Assembly: GCF_029227915.1 (NCBI RefSeq)
Contig: NC_079882.1
Span: 10,106,001 to 10,170,000, forward strand
Reading direction: 5' to 3'
DNA length: 64,000 nucleotides
Source of the DNA: Hydractinia symbiolongicarpus
Taxonomy: Eukaryota > Cnidaria > Hydrozoa > Anthoathecata > Hydractiniidae
Below, in pieces: positions 45,022 to 64,000 of this stretch (the stretch's first letter is position 1; each line of letters begins with the position of its first letter). The notes beneath the pieces are model-generated. The model was not told where the DNA came from and ran no database searches. It was given only the letters and a program-made list of their open reading frames with translations. A program made the translations under genes and the position numbers.

Positions 45022-48000
45022 GTTGTATTAACTTCGGGAGAATACCATTTTAGGGGTTGAAATTTAGTGACTTGTCATCATTTAACAGATAGGCAGAAAA
45101 AAATGGGAAAGAAAATTTGTTGTTGTTGTTGTTCAAATATCCTTTTCAGCACTTCTGCAGTCATATTTTAGTTTTTTCTTGCTTATAACAAGTCATTTTT
45201 ACTTCAACATTTGCAGCCATTTTTTTATCCCAAAGATTATGTTCCACCGTTTTAGCCTTGTTACAGGATTGGAAATATTATGATATGACGTCATCCAAAT
45301 TTATTTTTGATCCTGTTTTTTCTTATGTGCTAACAAATATTTATGCCACATTTTGCGGCAATGCGATGTCTTCTTTGTCACTTTTGGAAGTGGTCTTTTT
45401 TATTTTGACTGATTCGCGAAAGTTTATTGACCTGAATAAGAACGCAACAATTAATATTAACGAAATAGTGCTTGGTCAGCATTTCAAATGTAAAAAAGAT
45501 CCAATGTTAATTAAAGTTCTAAAAATAAAATTTAGCATGGGAAATAATATTTCTTTTATTGTCTCATGTTTTTCCAAAATAGAAACACAAAGTTTGTCTG
45601 TCAATATTTGCATAAGATAAACAAATTTCAGTACAATACAGCTCATTTTTATTTAAGAAATTTATTTGATTTTCAATTTCTTATACATTAAAATTATCAC
45701 ATATCTGACTTTGAATTGAAGTATTTAAATTTATCGTATTTGCGTTTTTAGGAAAGCTTTTTATCTCTCAAGCAACTACAGCCCCGGACATAACTTAGTG
45801 CAAAAGGCGCACACGAACTCCGAAGTTGTCGAAGTTCACTTGTGAATGTTAACAGCAGACTTGGATGTTAGGTTAAAACGTACTAATTTTTACTGACAGC
45901 AGCGTACCCTAATTCCCAGATTATTTGGACTTTTACGTGTCGTGAAGGGAAATTACTCCATAATGCGGACATTGTGGAAAGGGCAGCTAGCGCATGACGA
46001 CGGTGAATCTACCTACACTCTTTAGCCAAGTGATGCAGTTTAGCGATTTTGAGAAATAGCGAAAAACGACCTTTTGCAAAAAGTGTCTTGGATTGCAGTG
46101 TTTTCTATAACTGAATTATAAAACTAGTCTTTAAAAAAACGAACGTTAATTATTATTACAATTCCAAGCCTCGTTTTGTTATATCAACATATTCTGTTCA
46201 AGTTTTAAAAACTCTAAGGAGTCTGGGGCAGTGGTTATCTTTTTAGCAAAAACAACAAACAAACCAACATTTTGTTTAAAAGAGAAATAAGCAGTCGGAA
46301 AGTTGCATAATTCATTAATAATGGTAAGATTACTTATTTGAAAAGGTGGGTGATCATATTCAGCTGGTGGTGGGTGGGGGTTGGTTTTGGTGGTGCCTAA
46401 TCAATGCAAATGTAATGCGCGCAAAATATTATAGAAAATGATTACAATTGATGTCTTTAAAACAAAAATACAAAATCTTTGCAAATACAAGGTTGGTTCG
46501 GAATTTTTATTCAAAATCCTAAAATGTTACAAATACTGCTGTTTTAACAGACTTAGCTCATTAAATGGCAGCTTACCAAAAACGGTATTCAAATTCACAA
46601 CAGGGTACGAAAAACCAGAATTCACCATAAAATTAATATTCACTTACTTGAGTGGGCTCGTCATTTAACATGGTTTTGCAATCGATAAAAAAAGTCAGCT
46701 GCTTGTAGCGGCTTTGTCGCCTTAAACCGCAAGCAGTCTCAGCATTTGGATTTAACAATAACTGTAATCACACGCTCCCCCTTTGGTCTTTACTTAGACT
46801 TACATATAAGGATTTGTTTCTCAAGCACAGCTAAACCGTAGGAGGGACTGCTCATACTCTTGATAAAATAAACATGTATTTTTTGTAACTTACTTGTTTA
46901 TATAACAAATTGTTTTCTTTGATTATTCGAATAAAATGGCACGAGATAAAAAACAGAGATGGAAAAGAAATAGTGTTTTTCTTAAAAATAAACCTAAAAA
47001 CCATTCACAAGGTGTCTTCGCTACTATTTACATCATCCACAGGAGAGCTGTCACCACGTTCATTTACGAAATTATGTTTATTTTCCATGTCGGTGTTTTT
47101 TGCGAGATTGTTGTGCTCAAATACCATCTAAAGAGAAAAAATATTATTTGAGAAAGCAGACAAGTCCCGAGAACAAAAATTGCACGTTTTTTTTTACAAA
47201 AAAACATTTTGGGTTTGTACTGGGTCTTTCTGAACTTTAATGGATATTTCTTGTAAACATACAGAGCCTGACCTCTGTTTAATACATGTTAAAATTCTTT
47301 TTAGCAAAACCCCTGTCAATTTATCAAACTTACTTTTTCAGGTTTCTTATTATTTCGCGAGTTATCAGTCAAAATTACCTACAATCTTAGTCTCGTGTTT
47401 CTTAAAAAAAGTGTTTCTTATATATATAAAAAAAAGTAAAAAATGAGCACCAGCTATAAGCAAAAAATCACCCTTAATTTGCAAAATTAAAAAATTTATC
47501 AACACAGGCTAAACGCAAAATTTAATTCAAATTAGAATCTCCATAAGAAGTATTCTCCATAATAATTAGGCTGAACAAATAATAATAATAATAATAATAA
47601 AAAGTTAAAACAAATATTTTTAAATGCGGCAGCAAACGGTGATAAAGAAATCATGAGCATAACACGCAAACAGTTTTTGGAAAAAAAAAACAGAAAAAAT
47701 GGTCTGGCAATCTCTGCAAAATACAGAACGAATGGTGACAAAGAAAGAAAAAAATTCATTAATATCTGCGATATTTCCAAAAGGCACTGTAAATTGAGCA
47801 ATTATTGTGCTTTGTATCGTAATTACTTTTTTTAATTCTCTTTAAATCCACAACTGATCGCAAATTCCCAGATTTTAAAAATCATCATTTAAAATTACAC
47901 AAACAATAAAGAGAAAGACTCTCGAAGGTTTAATTAGTCCCAATCAAAATAAAATTGCCATAGCAACTACTATAAAGCATCTATTTTAAAAACATTGCAT

Positions 48001-48047
48001 TATACGCGAGACAGAATTAACTGTGAAATATCCAACGCGGAATAAAT
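45022..48047. other. Intergenic region between testin and the EF-hand gene
   Basis: Probably holds the testin 5' exon(s) and the promoter of the plus-strand gene at 48,048. It contains a (TAA)n microsatellite (about 47,577-47,602), and on the minus strand a protein-like open stretch at 47,127-47,005 (MVFEHNNLAKNTDMENKHNF..., TGA at 47,007-47,005) preceded by an acceptor TTTAG. That could be an alternative last exon of the CNOT7/8 gene, but its phase does not fit. A 120-codon + frame at 45,258-45,620 looks spurious. Confidence 0.4.
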
Positions 48048-49768
48048 ATGGATTCGTCTGACGAAGAAGACTTCATCGTTGGGCCTGGATGGGCGCAAAT
48101 AAAATTGTCGATAAACCAACTTCAAGAAAATTTAAATATGCTGTGCGAGACACTCAACTTGGTTGTTGACATTGAAAATATAAAACAGACGAGCACGCGA
48201 CGTGTTGAGATTCGAGATTCATCGAGACGGATTTTAGACAAACAAGCACATTTCATGGAAAAATTCAAAGAAAAATTAGAAAGCTACAAATGTACGAGCA
48301 TCGACGGAGGAGAGTCGGAATTGGAATACATAGAAACATACATAACGCTAACTCGACAAGTTGACACTTCTATATCTACTTTGCTTGACGGTGTAGTAAA
48401 ACAGTTATCCTTGAAAACTGACGCAGAAAAAAAACTATCCAATGAATTCGCCACTCTAGAGATAAGTTTCCACCAATTAGAATCACAGATAATGAAAGAG
48501 AAAATTAGGTATGACAAACTAACGTCTGAAGTGAATGTTGAAAAAGCGAGATGTCGAAAGCTCGAGCAACAGCTAGTTGAAAAATCAAATCTAGTCAAAC
48601 AGTAAGTAAACCTGTCAGCGGCGTTGACAGTCACTTTTAGTCTTTTAAAAGTTTCCTAATCCTTAACAAAAATAGACTTAAAATTGCATACTTTGCGTAT
48701 TCCAGACTTCGTCGTGAATCCACAGTTGCATTATGGGTACGCGAAAAACAAAAAATCGAGGAAGCCATAGCAACGCGAGAGAGCGAGCTAGCATGGAAAT
48801 TGAACAACGTCTCAGACGAGTTCGATGAAACCAGAAATAAATTACAAAATAAAATCCGCGAGCTGCAATATCAGAACAGTATTTTGAAGACGAGAAATAA
48901 CACACGAAACGGGATAACGCGACAGGAAGCAGACGAATTAAAGCGAATTCTATTCGTGAAGGAACGAGCGTTAATTATAGCAGAGAGCGAGGTGAAAAAA
49001 CAACAGGTCTACTATGGTGGTCTGCTAACAGGCTTGGTGACAGATTTTCAAATCATGATGTCCAAAGATAACATTTCCGTAGATCAGTTCAAACACCACC
49101 ATAGAGAATTCTACAACAGGATGAAGAAAATTTCACAAGGCGTTGAAGAAGGCAATCTAGTCGGTATTCGATCTACGTTACCCTCACACTATCTTGGTAC
49201 TGCCAGTAATGTTAAAAGCCATCCAATTAAAATTTCTGAAGTTAAACCCGTTATATTTGCAGACGATATGGACGAGTCAGTTGATTTGGATAAAATTAAA
49301 GGAAACGCAACTTTGTTAAAATGGCGCAAGGGATCCAGCGTCACCAGTCCAAGCTTAAAAAAACTGCTGGAGGGACTGCAGAAAGATAATCCTGTGCTTA
49401 TAATGAAAAATGGAACATTGAGAGTGAAAGAAGCCATGACATACTATCCGAATTATTCGGAAGAAAAAATACGACATCTTTTTGAAATGTTTAAATCATT
49501 AGACGACAACGGCGACTTGTCGTTAGACACGGCGGAGATTTTACACAATCTTCCCAGAATGCTTGGTCGCTTAGCAACGACAGAAGAGGTTGCTGACACG
49601 GTGAGAGAGATCGACATCGACGAATCTGGAACGATCGATTTTTTTGAGTTTTTATTATTAAATCAACTTTTAGAACAGGGGGAGGGTAAGTCGCGGTTGA
49701 TTAAACAACAAAGCGAAAATAAGAAGAAAGAAAGTTATGACGAATCGAAAGTTTGTGCAGTCATGTAA
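48048..49768 (+). CDS. Coiled-coil EF-hand protein with C-terminal CaaX-like motif (538 aa)
   Basis: Two exons, 48,048-48,601 and 48,706-49,768, joined in phase 2 (AAACA/GTAAGT ... TTCCAG/ACTTCG). ATG 48,048 is the first Met, followed by an acidic start (DSSDEEDFIVGPGW). Residues about 15-330 are predominantly charged helix, coiled-coil-like. A paired EF-hand follows near 455-525: loops DDNGDLSLDTAE and DIDESGTIDFFE, both with good calcium ligands (D, N/D, D/S, E at 12). The protein ends KVCAVM, a CaaX-like box whose Met favours farnesylation. I recognise no named family. Prenylated calcium-responsive membrane or centrosomal adaptors are one possibility. Its stop (49,766-49,768) is one base from a possible stop of the opposing gene. 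Confidence 0.85.
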
Positions 49769-49769
49769 A

Positions 49770-52700
49770 CTAAACACGAAGTTCTTTTTTCTCACCTCGA
49801 ACGTCTTGCCCAGATTTATACGCCAGCGCTGAATTTCCAGTAGAGTATGACGCGCCAAGTCCAAATAAATGGCCGCAATATTTATCATCATCTATGTTGT
49901 CTTCAAAGAACATCTAAAAAAAAATTTAAACAATAACCTTAAAGGAAGAACCTTTCGCAAGTAAGCCTCGACTTCGCGAAATTCAATTTTTGCGAAAATT
50001 TGAATGTTCTAAATTTGCCAAATAAATTCTCGCCCTGAATCCATTTTTTTTTAATTCGCGAAATTAAACACCCTTTAAAAATTTCTTCTCTGGTATAAGA
50101 AGTCATGTTTGAAATTTGAAAGTTGTTTAGTAAGAAAATCCCACCTCTCTCATTTTGAAGAAAGCAGCGCCGGTGAGTAAACTATCACTCCCTGCTTGAT
50201 GTTGAGGACCAACTCTTTCTAACTGAAATGAAATTATCATGGTTATACTTTTGTATATTAGAAGCTTTAAAAAAATATTTTTATACTTTTACTTTAAATA
50301 TCAAGAATCGTTACGTCGGTAAACTTTGTTGTAAGAGAAAAAGTATACACCAAACAAATTTTTTTTTGTATTGGCTAAATAAGGTTGAGCTATTTTTGGC
50401 ACAAGCATTTGAGACTAAGCCGCTTTTTATAGTAGTATAAATCGATCCTTTCTGGTTAGCATTCAGCATGAGAACAGGATTAATATCTTAGACAATTGTC
50501 TAGTTGGGCGGTTTCAGTGCTCGCGAGGGCTTCCGTAGCTGAAATGAAGCTTCAAATGCACTTGGACCCCCCCCTTCGTTGGAACATCATGAGAACAAAA
50601 CCATATTTTTAACATTAAATTTCTTTCATTGGCGCTATTTTGTGATCGCTTTTTTACGATGAAACAAAACTTGAACAAAACCTATCTAGGTTTTGTTCAA
50701 GATGGTAGCTAGTGCTGGGTGGCAACTCTTTTATAAAATAAATTCTGACTTTTTTTTAGGTGTTATCGAGTTTGACAAAAAAATGCTCTCAGGAAAAGAA
50801 AAGAAATGCAACAGTTTCCATAACCTCGCGACTAAAAAAAACAGACCCTAACAAAAAACAGATTTGAAAAAATTATTTTCCAGAAGTTCCTTTTCCCATT
50901 TTTTACAACTTCTCAGTAGATTTTTTTCTCAGTACATTTTGTTTTCAACAGTTTAAGAAGTTTCAAAGAGCAGCGGCCCCCCTTCCAGTGGCGTATAGAA
51001 GCCTAAAATAAAATGTAATTTGTTGTTATCGATATTATAACAAAACGTGGCAAAATCAATTTTAGTTTAAATGGCTGTGGCATTTTGATATACCTTTTTT
51101 CAGAAAAAAACTCTGCAATTAAGATACATTCAGGGCATGCGCAAAAAGGCTGTTAAAAACAAGCTAAACAACACACCTCTAAAATCTCCGATACTTCTTG
51201 CAAACCACCTTTCAAGCTTTTACAACTTTTCATTAAATATTTAACATCATAAACTTTTGGAAAATAAAGTCTCAATAATTCGAAAAACTCGGATTCTTCA
51301 GCTGGTAGTGCTTGGTTTGTTAACAACTTTAACAAGTAACCAAAATCGTATCCACTAAAAGAAAAACCATTGACATATACAAATATTTTCAGACATTGAC
51401 ATTACGTTCCTGATATTCCTGGTTATATTTCTAACATTTCCCTAATTTCCAACCCTATTTGGTCAAGATTTTGTACTTACTGGAGATGAAAATACAATTA
51501 AAAGCATATTAATAGAACGATTAGTTGTTAGTTGGAGGACAGACCAATCGCTACATATCCCAATGCCCAGTTTTTTACCTGTGATACAGGTAAAAAACTG
51601 GGCTTCGCTGTTTTGAACAAAAATACATTGGTTACCCATAGAAAAATCAACTGGTTTGTAGGGCACCAAATTATTAACCCTGTGTGGGACACAAAATAAA
51701 GCTGCACCCAGCCATTTTAAAAAGACAGAATGCCGGTATAATACAAGAGACCGTAAAAACATAATACAAAATAGAAAAATGCTAATCCCTGACTTTTTCG
51801 GACAGTCTGATAATGTTTTTTAAAGATTCCTAGCAATTACTGAAATATCTAGGCGAGTGAGCAGCCTGTTGCAAGAGATAATGCTATTTTTCTTTTTATA
51901 TATTTATAAAAATATTTTACCTATGAAATGATAACCAGTAAACATTATCTGACAACATAATTCCTGAAGTGTACAACAATTCAGCAAATCGGTTCACACA
52001 TACACCGTCTTCTTCATGTCCTTTAAATTGTATACCAGACCCAACTAGCAATTCAATTGAATCCTGAGCATACATGTCTTCACTAAATTAACATTTAAAA
52101 GACAGTAGTATTATTAGAGTTTTACTTGAAATATAAAGATAGATATATGGCTAGAAGAAGTTGTTAAACAGCAGAATTTAAAATTAGAACCAGACCAGAA
52201 GCATAGTTTTAAGAAATAAAATAGACAACAAATGGTTAAGGTGATAACCAGCAATTATTATATTATATATTAATTATTATATTATATATTAATTATTAGA
52301 TTATAGAATTACAACATAAATCTCAGGTTGCAACTCAAAATCTTTGCTACATAAAAAAAGTCACCACCTAAGTTATTATCGTTAACTTGATTCCTTCTGT
52401 TTTATGTTGAGATTCTTATGAAAACTTTTCCACATAGAGATTTTTTAAGCATCAGCAAGAGATAATGTTCCTTTTAACAACTAATTTTTTACCTATTCAG
52501 CTCTAGGCTATTTCTATTGACAAATTAAATAAATCATACTGAAAGCTGCAATTACCTTGACCAGGGGCCTTAAAATAAAGCCACAAAAGAACCACAAGGA
52601 AATGTCCAGTCTTTCCAATTCAGTCAGCACTTAACAATTTTCGAAATAAATACTGACATTAAACACATTTGAATCAACAAGGCTGATGTCAAAGGCAGGC

Positions 52701-53804
52701 AATAAAATTGCAACCGGAAAAATTCTAATAAACAACCACATACCCTAAATTAAAACTAAAGTTAAATTGCCAAGTCGATCCAGAAGGTGGTTGTTCCCCT
52801 TTTTCGTTATAAAATGTGAAACCAATTTGGATGATCTTTAGAAGGTCTACATTACATCGAAGTAATTGGTACTGATAATCAGAGGAACTTTTAAAGTCTC
52901 CAATAGGACGAGCAACTACTCCAGGAAATTCTGTGTCCTGTAAAAAAAGTTCCAATACAGCTTAAAAAATATTAAAAGTCATAAATCAGAGAGGCCTAGC
53001 CATGAACGAGTAAGTGAGTGATAAGCTGAAAGCAATTTAATTAGTTCCTTTATTAGTTAAAATTTTTAAGTTTAAAGTGTCTGGTCAACAAAAAACATTT
53101 TTAATGAAAAGCACCATCTGCTGAACACTTTTCTCTCACTTAGACACCTTGTTGTTTAACAACACTAACAGTGTGCTTTTACTATTCTTGTCTGTGTTTG
53201 TGTTGAGTTCACTACCAACAAACATGATCCAAAGGGTCAACGTAGGGTTCACAATGCCAGCAGTACGTTACGATTATTACAAAACTGTTACTTTTCAGGA
53301 AAAAGTATTTTAGGAAAAAACTTTTGAAGTTCAAATATCGTAAAACCAAAGAAAAAACCTGCATATTCGTTCAAGGAGGCCTTGAAATATAGCATGTTCA
53401 GCTATTGCATCGATTTGAACAGTTAGTTAACAATTACTACAAGAAAAGATGGAAGTAATTTTTAAAGGAAGTTTTTTTTATATCATAAATGATATTCAAG
53501 AATAAATTAAAATAATTCGTGAGAATTAACTTTCACAAACATAATTTAAGGGAATAAACTTTAAGAGGATTGTAAATTGTTGATGATGACAATAATGGTG
53601 ATTATGATGATAATAATGGTGATTATGATGATAACAATAATGACAATGATGCTGATGACGATAAAAAGGTAAAACCCTTACCATAGCCACATAAGGATAC
53701 TTTTCCAGTGTTTCTCTCATTTCAGCAAACTGCTCATCCATGTTATACCGCCAAACATCAATAATTGTTGGTTCTGCAACTTGTGTTGGCATTGTGAGTG
53801 ACAT
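49770..53804 (-). CDS. CNOT7: CCR4-NOT deadenylase subunit CNOT7/8 (CAF1)
   Basis: 3'-5' exoribonuclease of the CCR4-NOT complex that shortens poly(A) tails. Exons on the minus strand: 53,804-53,682; 52,937-52,744; 52,082-51,921; 51,354-51,177; 50,222-50,145; 49,913-49,796, with reading-through to TAG at 49,772-49,770. ATG 53,804 is preceded by an in-frame TAA. DEDD catalytic residues: D and E in [15 protein letters not shown] (exon 2), D in [12 protein letters not shown] (exon 4), D in [15 protein letters not shown] (exon 6). Other hallmarks are [26 protein letters not shown] and [19 protein letters not shown]. The 3' end is uncertain: the donor CGAG/GTGAG at 49,796/49,795 could splice to a distal exon, or the exon may read through nine more codons. 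CNOT7 and CNOT8 cannot be told apart. Confidence 0.92.
50670..50701. repeat. Short perfect inverted repeat in a CNOT7 intron
   Basis: CTTGAACAAAACCT (50,670-50,683), 4-nt loop ATCT, AGGTTTTGTTCAAG (50,688-50,701): 14-bp perfect arms. It could form a hairpin in either strand's RNA, or be a small fold-back remnant. Confidence 0.8.
51565..51603. repeat. 18-bp perfect inverted repeat in a CNOT7 intron
   Basis: GCCCAGTTTTTTACCTGT (51,565-51,582), GAT, ACAGGTAAAAAACTGGGC (51,586-51,603). The arms are perfectly complementary with a 3-nt centre. No relation to the exon sequences. Confidence 0.85.
52249..52310. repeat. AT-only tandem repeat
   Basis: Two and a half copies of a 22-bp unit (TTAATTATTATATTATATAT-type) in the CNOT7 intron between 52,083 and 52,743. 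Low complexity only. Confidence 0.7.
53578..53665. repeat. Imperfect GAT/AAT triplet repeat beside the CNOT7 exon 1 donor
   Basis: GATGATGACAATAATGGTGA-type triplet-rich sequence, with a 21-bp internal repeat (GGTGATTATGATGATAA occurs twice), ending about 15 bp before the donor of exon 1. Translated on the minus strand it gives a His-rich run, which is not part of the protein because the splice donor precedes it. Confidence 0.7.
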
Positions 53805-56789
53805 TTAGTTACTAGCTCATATTATATTTTATTAGGAGATAACAAGCACAACACCTAAAATACACAAATTAGCAAATATCCCAGTAAGTTTCCTAGCAAG
53901 TTTTTTAAGGAACAAGTTTATGATAATCACAAGGTTTACATACTTCATAACTACAATGCTTTAAAAGCAACAGACTTTTTCATTTTCTCTATTGTTTATA
54001 ATTTTTCTTAACTCATTTAATTACATTTCTTTACAATAAAATCATAATAGCCTTTACAGACTAAATTATGTCAGTTAAAACTTTGAAACATGGGAATGAC
54101 TTGTTTTTCACTGTTTGTATTTTATGAAATGGTAATATAGCCATGCGAATCCAGGATAGTTTGATTAAATACCAGTAAATGTTTTTTGCAGCATAAAATC
54201 ATAAAAAAATAAAGAAAGAATTGAATATTATTTCGGCTATTAAGACAAAGAAGTTAAGAGAGTTGCTAGTTCAGATGCTATTTCTCATGTTTGGGCTTCA
54301 TGAGCTTAAACATCCCCACTTGTCATAAGCATGAAAAATAACAAGTCTTTGGTAAGTAAGGTGTACATACTTTCTGTTTATCTGTTTGTTTTGAAAATAT
54401 AAAACATTTCTTTGCGCTACAAGATCGCAAACTGACATGTAAAATTAAAAGACTGGGAGGATATGAAATGCCAACCCTGCACAAACAAGTATTTTATCAA
54501 GTTCCCAAGGTGTTTTCACAAACCATTAAGAATCCAGTTATTTTTTTTCACGAATCACTTTGTATATAATTCTTATATGGAATGCTGACATACCAGAGCA
54601 AAAAGGTTGTTGTGACTATTCAGCAACAATACTACAATGATAACGAGAAATATATATTGTAATGGCATTATAAATCACTATAACAGGTACAACATCTTAT
54701 TGTTTGAAGTCTTTAGTAGTAGCTAAGGAGCTGGTAACAATGTTAACATCAAATTGGTTGTTAATTCATGACCCTCTGATATGCGTAAGAAGGTCATGAA
54801 CATGTGTCATTATTATCGAGATTTGCTATAGGAAAGTAATCATATATCAAATCAAATATTGCAGTCAAAAATGATGTTTAGGAGCCATTCACGAAAATAT
54901 CAGCATATGGCTGATTATGGTGCAGGGTTATTGATACAAAGAATTTATAAAACTGTCAAAAATCTTTTCAGAATTATTTTTCCACCAATTAGTAACAAAA
55001 ATGTGACATTGGTATATATATTTCAGATGAACACTAACAATAGTGTTGAAACAACATTAAAATCAGTTGTTTCGGGGTCTTTGTTTTTACAGAGAGGTCC
55101 AGTCAACATTCACAAAATACAAATAGGTAGAAAAAAATTACTTTTAATTGTCGCAAACAACTTTTATTTTTGCTGTTTCGCTACCGTAGCGAAACAGCAA
55201 AAATAAAAGTAACAATATACATGTTTTCTACCCAACCTTGTGCCAACTTTGCAGTGATAGGTGGGGACATCAATGATTTTTCACCGTGTAGGTAACTAGG
55301 GAGCACCTAGGACCAATTTGGGTAATTTTTCAAAAGCTGGTTACCCAATTCGTTTCGGAATGGACAGGTTGATGACGTCATCAAAAAACCCCAATATCTC
55401 TGCAACCGTTTGTCAAAAGTACATGATCCTATACATTTTCTTGATCATCGTTTCAAGGTCTATACGATGAAGGTAACAGGGATATAAATTTCTGAAAAAT
55501 TTTTTGCGTTTTAATGGACCATTGCCGACGTCAGCAAAATTTTGAAACCCTTACAGCTGTGCTTAGTCGTTTGTAGTAAAGATATGATCCTATACATTAT
55601 TTTGATCAGCGTTTACCTCGTTACAGGCAATGAATTAACTAAATTTCTCCAATTTTTTTCGGATTTACAATGCTGACGTCGGCAAAACGTCTTAAACAAC
55701 CAACTTTTTCAATGTTGTATTGCCTAAGTGGATTTTTCCATGGGTCTTTATAAACTAGTAGTATTTTAATAAAAAACTATACTGCTGGATCATAGTGTAA
55801 TTTTAAGGGATATACCCTGTCAAGGAGGGACCACAAATGCAGTTTAGTGTGTTATTAAAGATCCCATTTGTGCTACAGAAATATTTTTGAAATGGTCTGC
55901 ACAATGGTAGCTGTAAGCATTTCTAGGTTAAAAGGAGTGGTGGTGTTAAACAATAAGTTAACTAAGATAAGTTAGGGAATATATTTTATAGTTATTGACA
56001 TCTGATAACTCTATCTAACATCATTTTTGACAGCAAAACGCACAATCGCTCATACATGTTTGTAGTTATGCGCCAAGTCCCTTTCGGTTTTCGCAGCTAA
56101 TCTGCCATTATAATTCATATATTACACGATACGGACACGAAACGAAGTAATAATATTTTCAGTGTTTGTATTTGCATTGTTATTTCCCGCTAATTTTACA
56201 AGCTGTTTACCGTAAAAAGAGATGAAATAATTATTCTTTACTCAGTAAATAATTGCATTTTATTATATTTGTTCACAAAATTAAATTTTTGAAGCACATT
56301 TGAGCGCGCATAAAAAGTTATAGCACAGATTCCATTTGATTATTTATAAATTCTCCTTACAGGCAATGACCGATTATAGTCTTTCGATGTATTAGCGATT
56401 AACGACACGATTCCTACGTCATCATGTTTTGTTTCAGGGTTAACCATTGAATAGGTTTTTGGGTGCACACGGAATTTTTACATTAGTGCTCGTTTTTAGG
56501 TATTTCATCTTCCTAAATTCAGATTTTTTGTGAGAATTAACATAACTTTACTAATTACTACCGTAAATAAAAAATTTTTTTAAAAGCTTCCTGTACTTAG
56601 CTAGAGTTAACCAGTCTCTATCAATGATTGTTATACATATTCTCCCTACTGGTTTACATGCTTTTCCTATTCAGAAAAGATGTTAATGAATTGAACCGAA
56701 ATTGAGTATTATTGTACTAAGTTTTCCTTTCAGAAAAAAGCTGGTTTCACCGTGGCTATCCGTATGTGTCACAATATTTGATAAGAAAA
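53805..56789. other. Shared 5' region between CNOT7 and OGT (head-to-head)
   Basis: CNOT7 starts leftward at 53,804 and OGT rightward at 56,790, so both promoters lie here. No TATA box or TSS can be fixed. The interval also contains a 25-bp perfect palindrome at 55,160-55,210 and, from about 55,230 to 55,760, repeat-like sequence (GATGACGTCATCAAAAAACC, two related copies of ATGATCCTATACATT about 170 bp apart). No gene recognised. Confidence 0.5.
55160..55210. repeat. 25-bp perfect palindrome
   Basis: Left arm 55,160-55,184 (ACTTTTATTTTTGCTGTTTC then GCTAC), single central C at 55,185, right arm 55,186-55,210 its exact reverse complement. It can extrude as a near-loopless hairpin. It resembles the core of a small fold-back element, but no outer repeats were found. 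Confidence 0.9.

Positions 56790-64000
<7,211 letters not shown>

Noticed and set aside
45258-45620. 120-codon plus-strand frame upstream of testin
   Set aside because: AT-driven composition, no splice context, no recognisable domain; probably random.

Overview
The window is a stretch of AT-rich metazoan genome. Host genes are split into many short exons with GT..AG introns, and the gene content is animal: a PDE2-type phosphodiesterase, testin, a CCR4-NOT deadenylase and O-GlcNAc transferase. The style of the repeats and of one virus-like relic reminds me of cnidarian, particularly hydrozoan, genomes. That placement is an inference from memory, not a search result, and I cannot name a species.

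Layout. (1) 1-11,188: about thirty exons of a cGMP/cAMP phosphodiesterase of the PDE2 type (+ strand, 5' end outside the window), with two minisatellites and one minisatellite-bearing mobile element in its introns. (2) 11,189-43,210: a gene-poor accessory island. It holds an intact, intronless, secreted 1,286-residue protein of unknown family (13,219-17,079, -), a dead piggyBac-type transposon split by a TTAA-flanked fold-back element (about 18.8-23.8 kb), a more GC-rich mosaic of decayed Polinton/Maverick-like gene fragments (about 23.9-29.3 kb), a decayed paralogue of the secreted gene (29.3-31.9 kb, -), and a very young tandem duplication (31,086-36,605 and 36,606-43,210). The duplication copied the 5' third of that pseudogene, 4 kb of upstream DNA, an (ACGG)n-bearing hairpin element and the last exon of testin. 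(3) 42,731-44,907: testin (-). (4) 48,048-49,768: a two-exon coiled-coil/EF-hand protein with a C-terminal CaaX-like motif (+), ending one base from a possible stop codon of (5) a CNOT7/8-type deadenylase gene (49,770-53,804, -). (6) 56,790 to the window end: O-GlcNAc transferase (OGT, +), TPR repeats plus most of the catalytic region, truncated by the window edge.

How it fits together. The conserved genes are unrelated housekeeping or signalling genes (cyclic-nucleotide turnover, focal-adhesion LIM protein, mRNA deadenylation, nucleocytoplasmic glycosylation). I see no operon-like or pathway link between them. The interesting biology lies between them: an intronless secreted gene family that has duplicated, decayed and become embedded in mobile DNA, and a recent duplication that fuses its 5' part to a testin LIM exon. 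All exon boundaries were read by eye from splice consensus, phase continuity and remembered family sequence; none has transcript support here.
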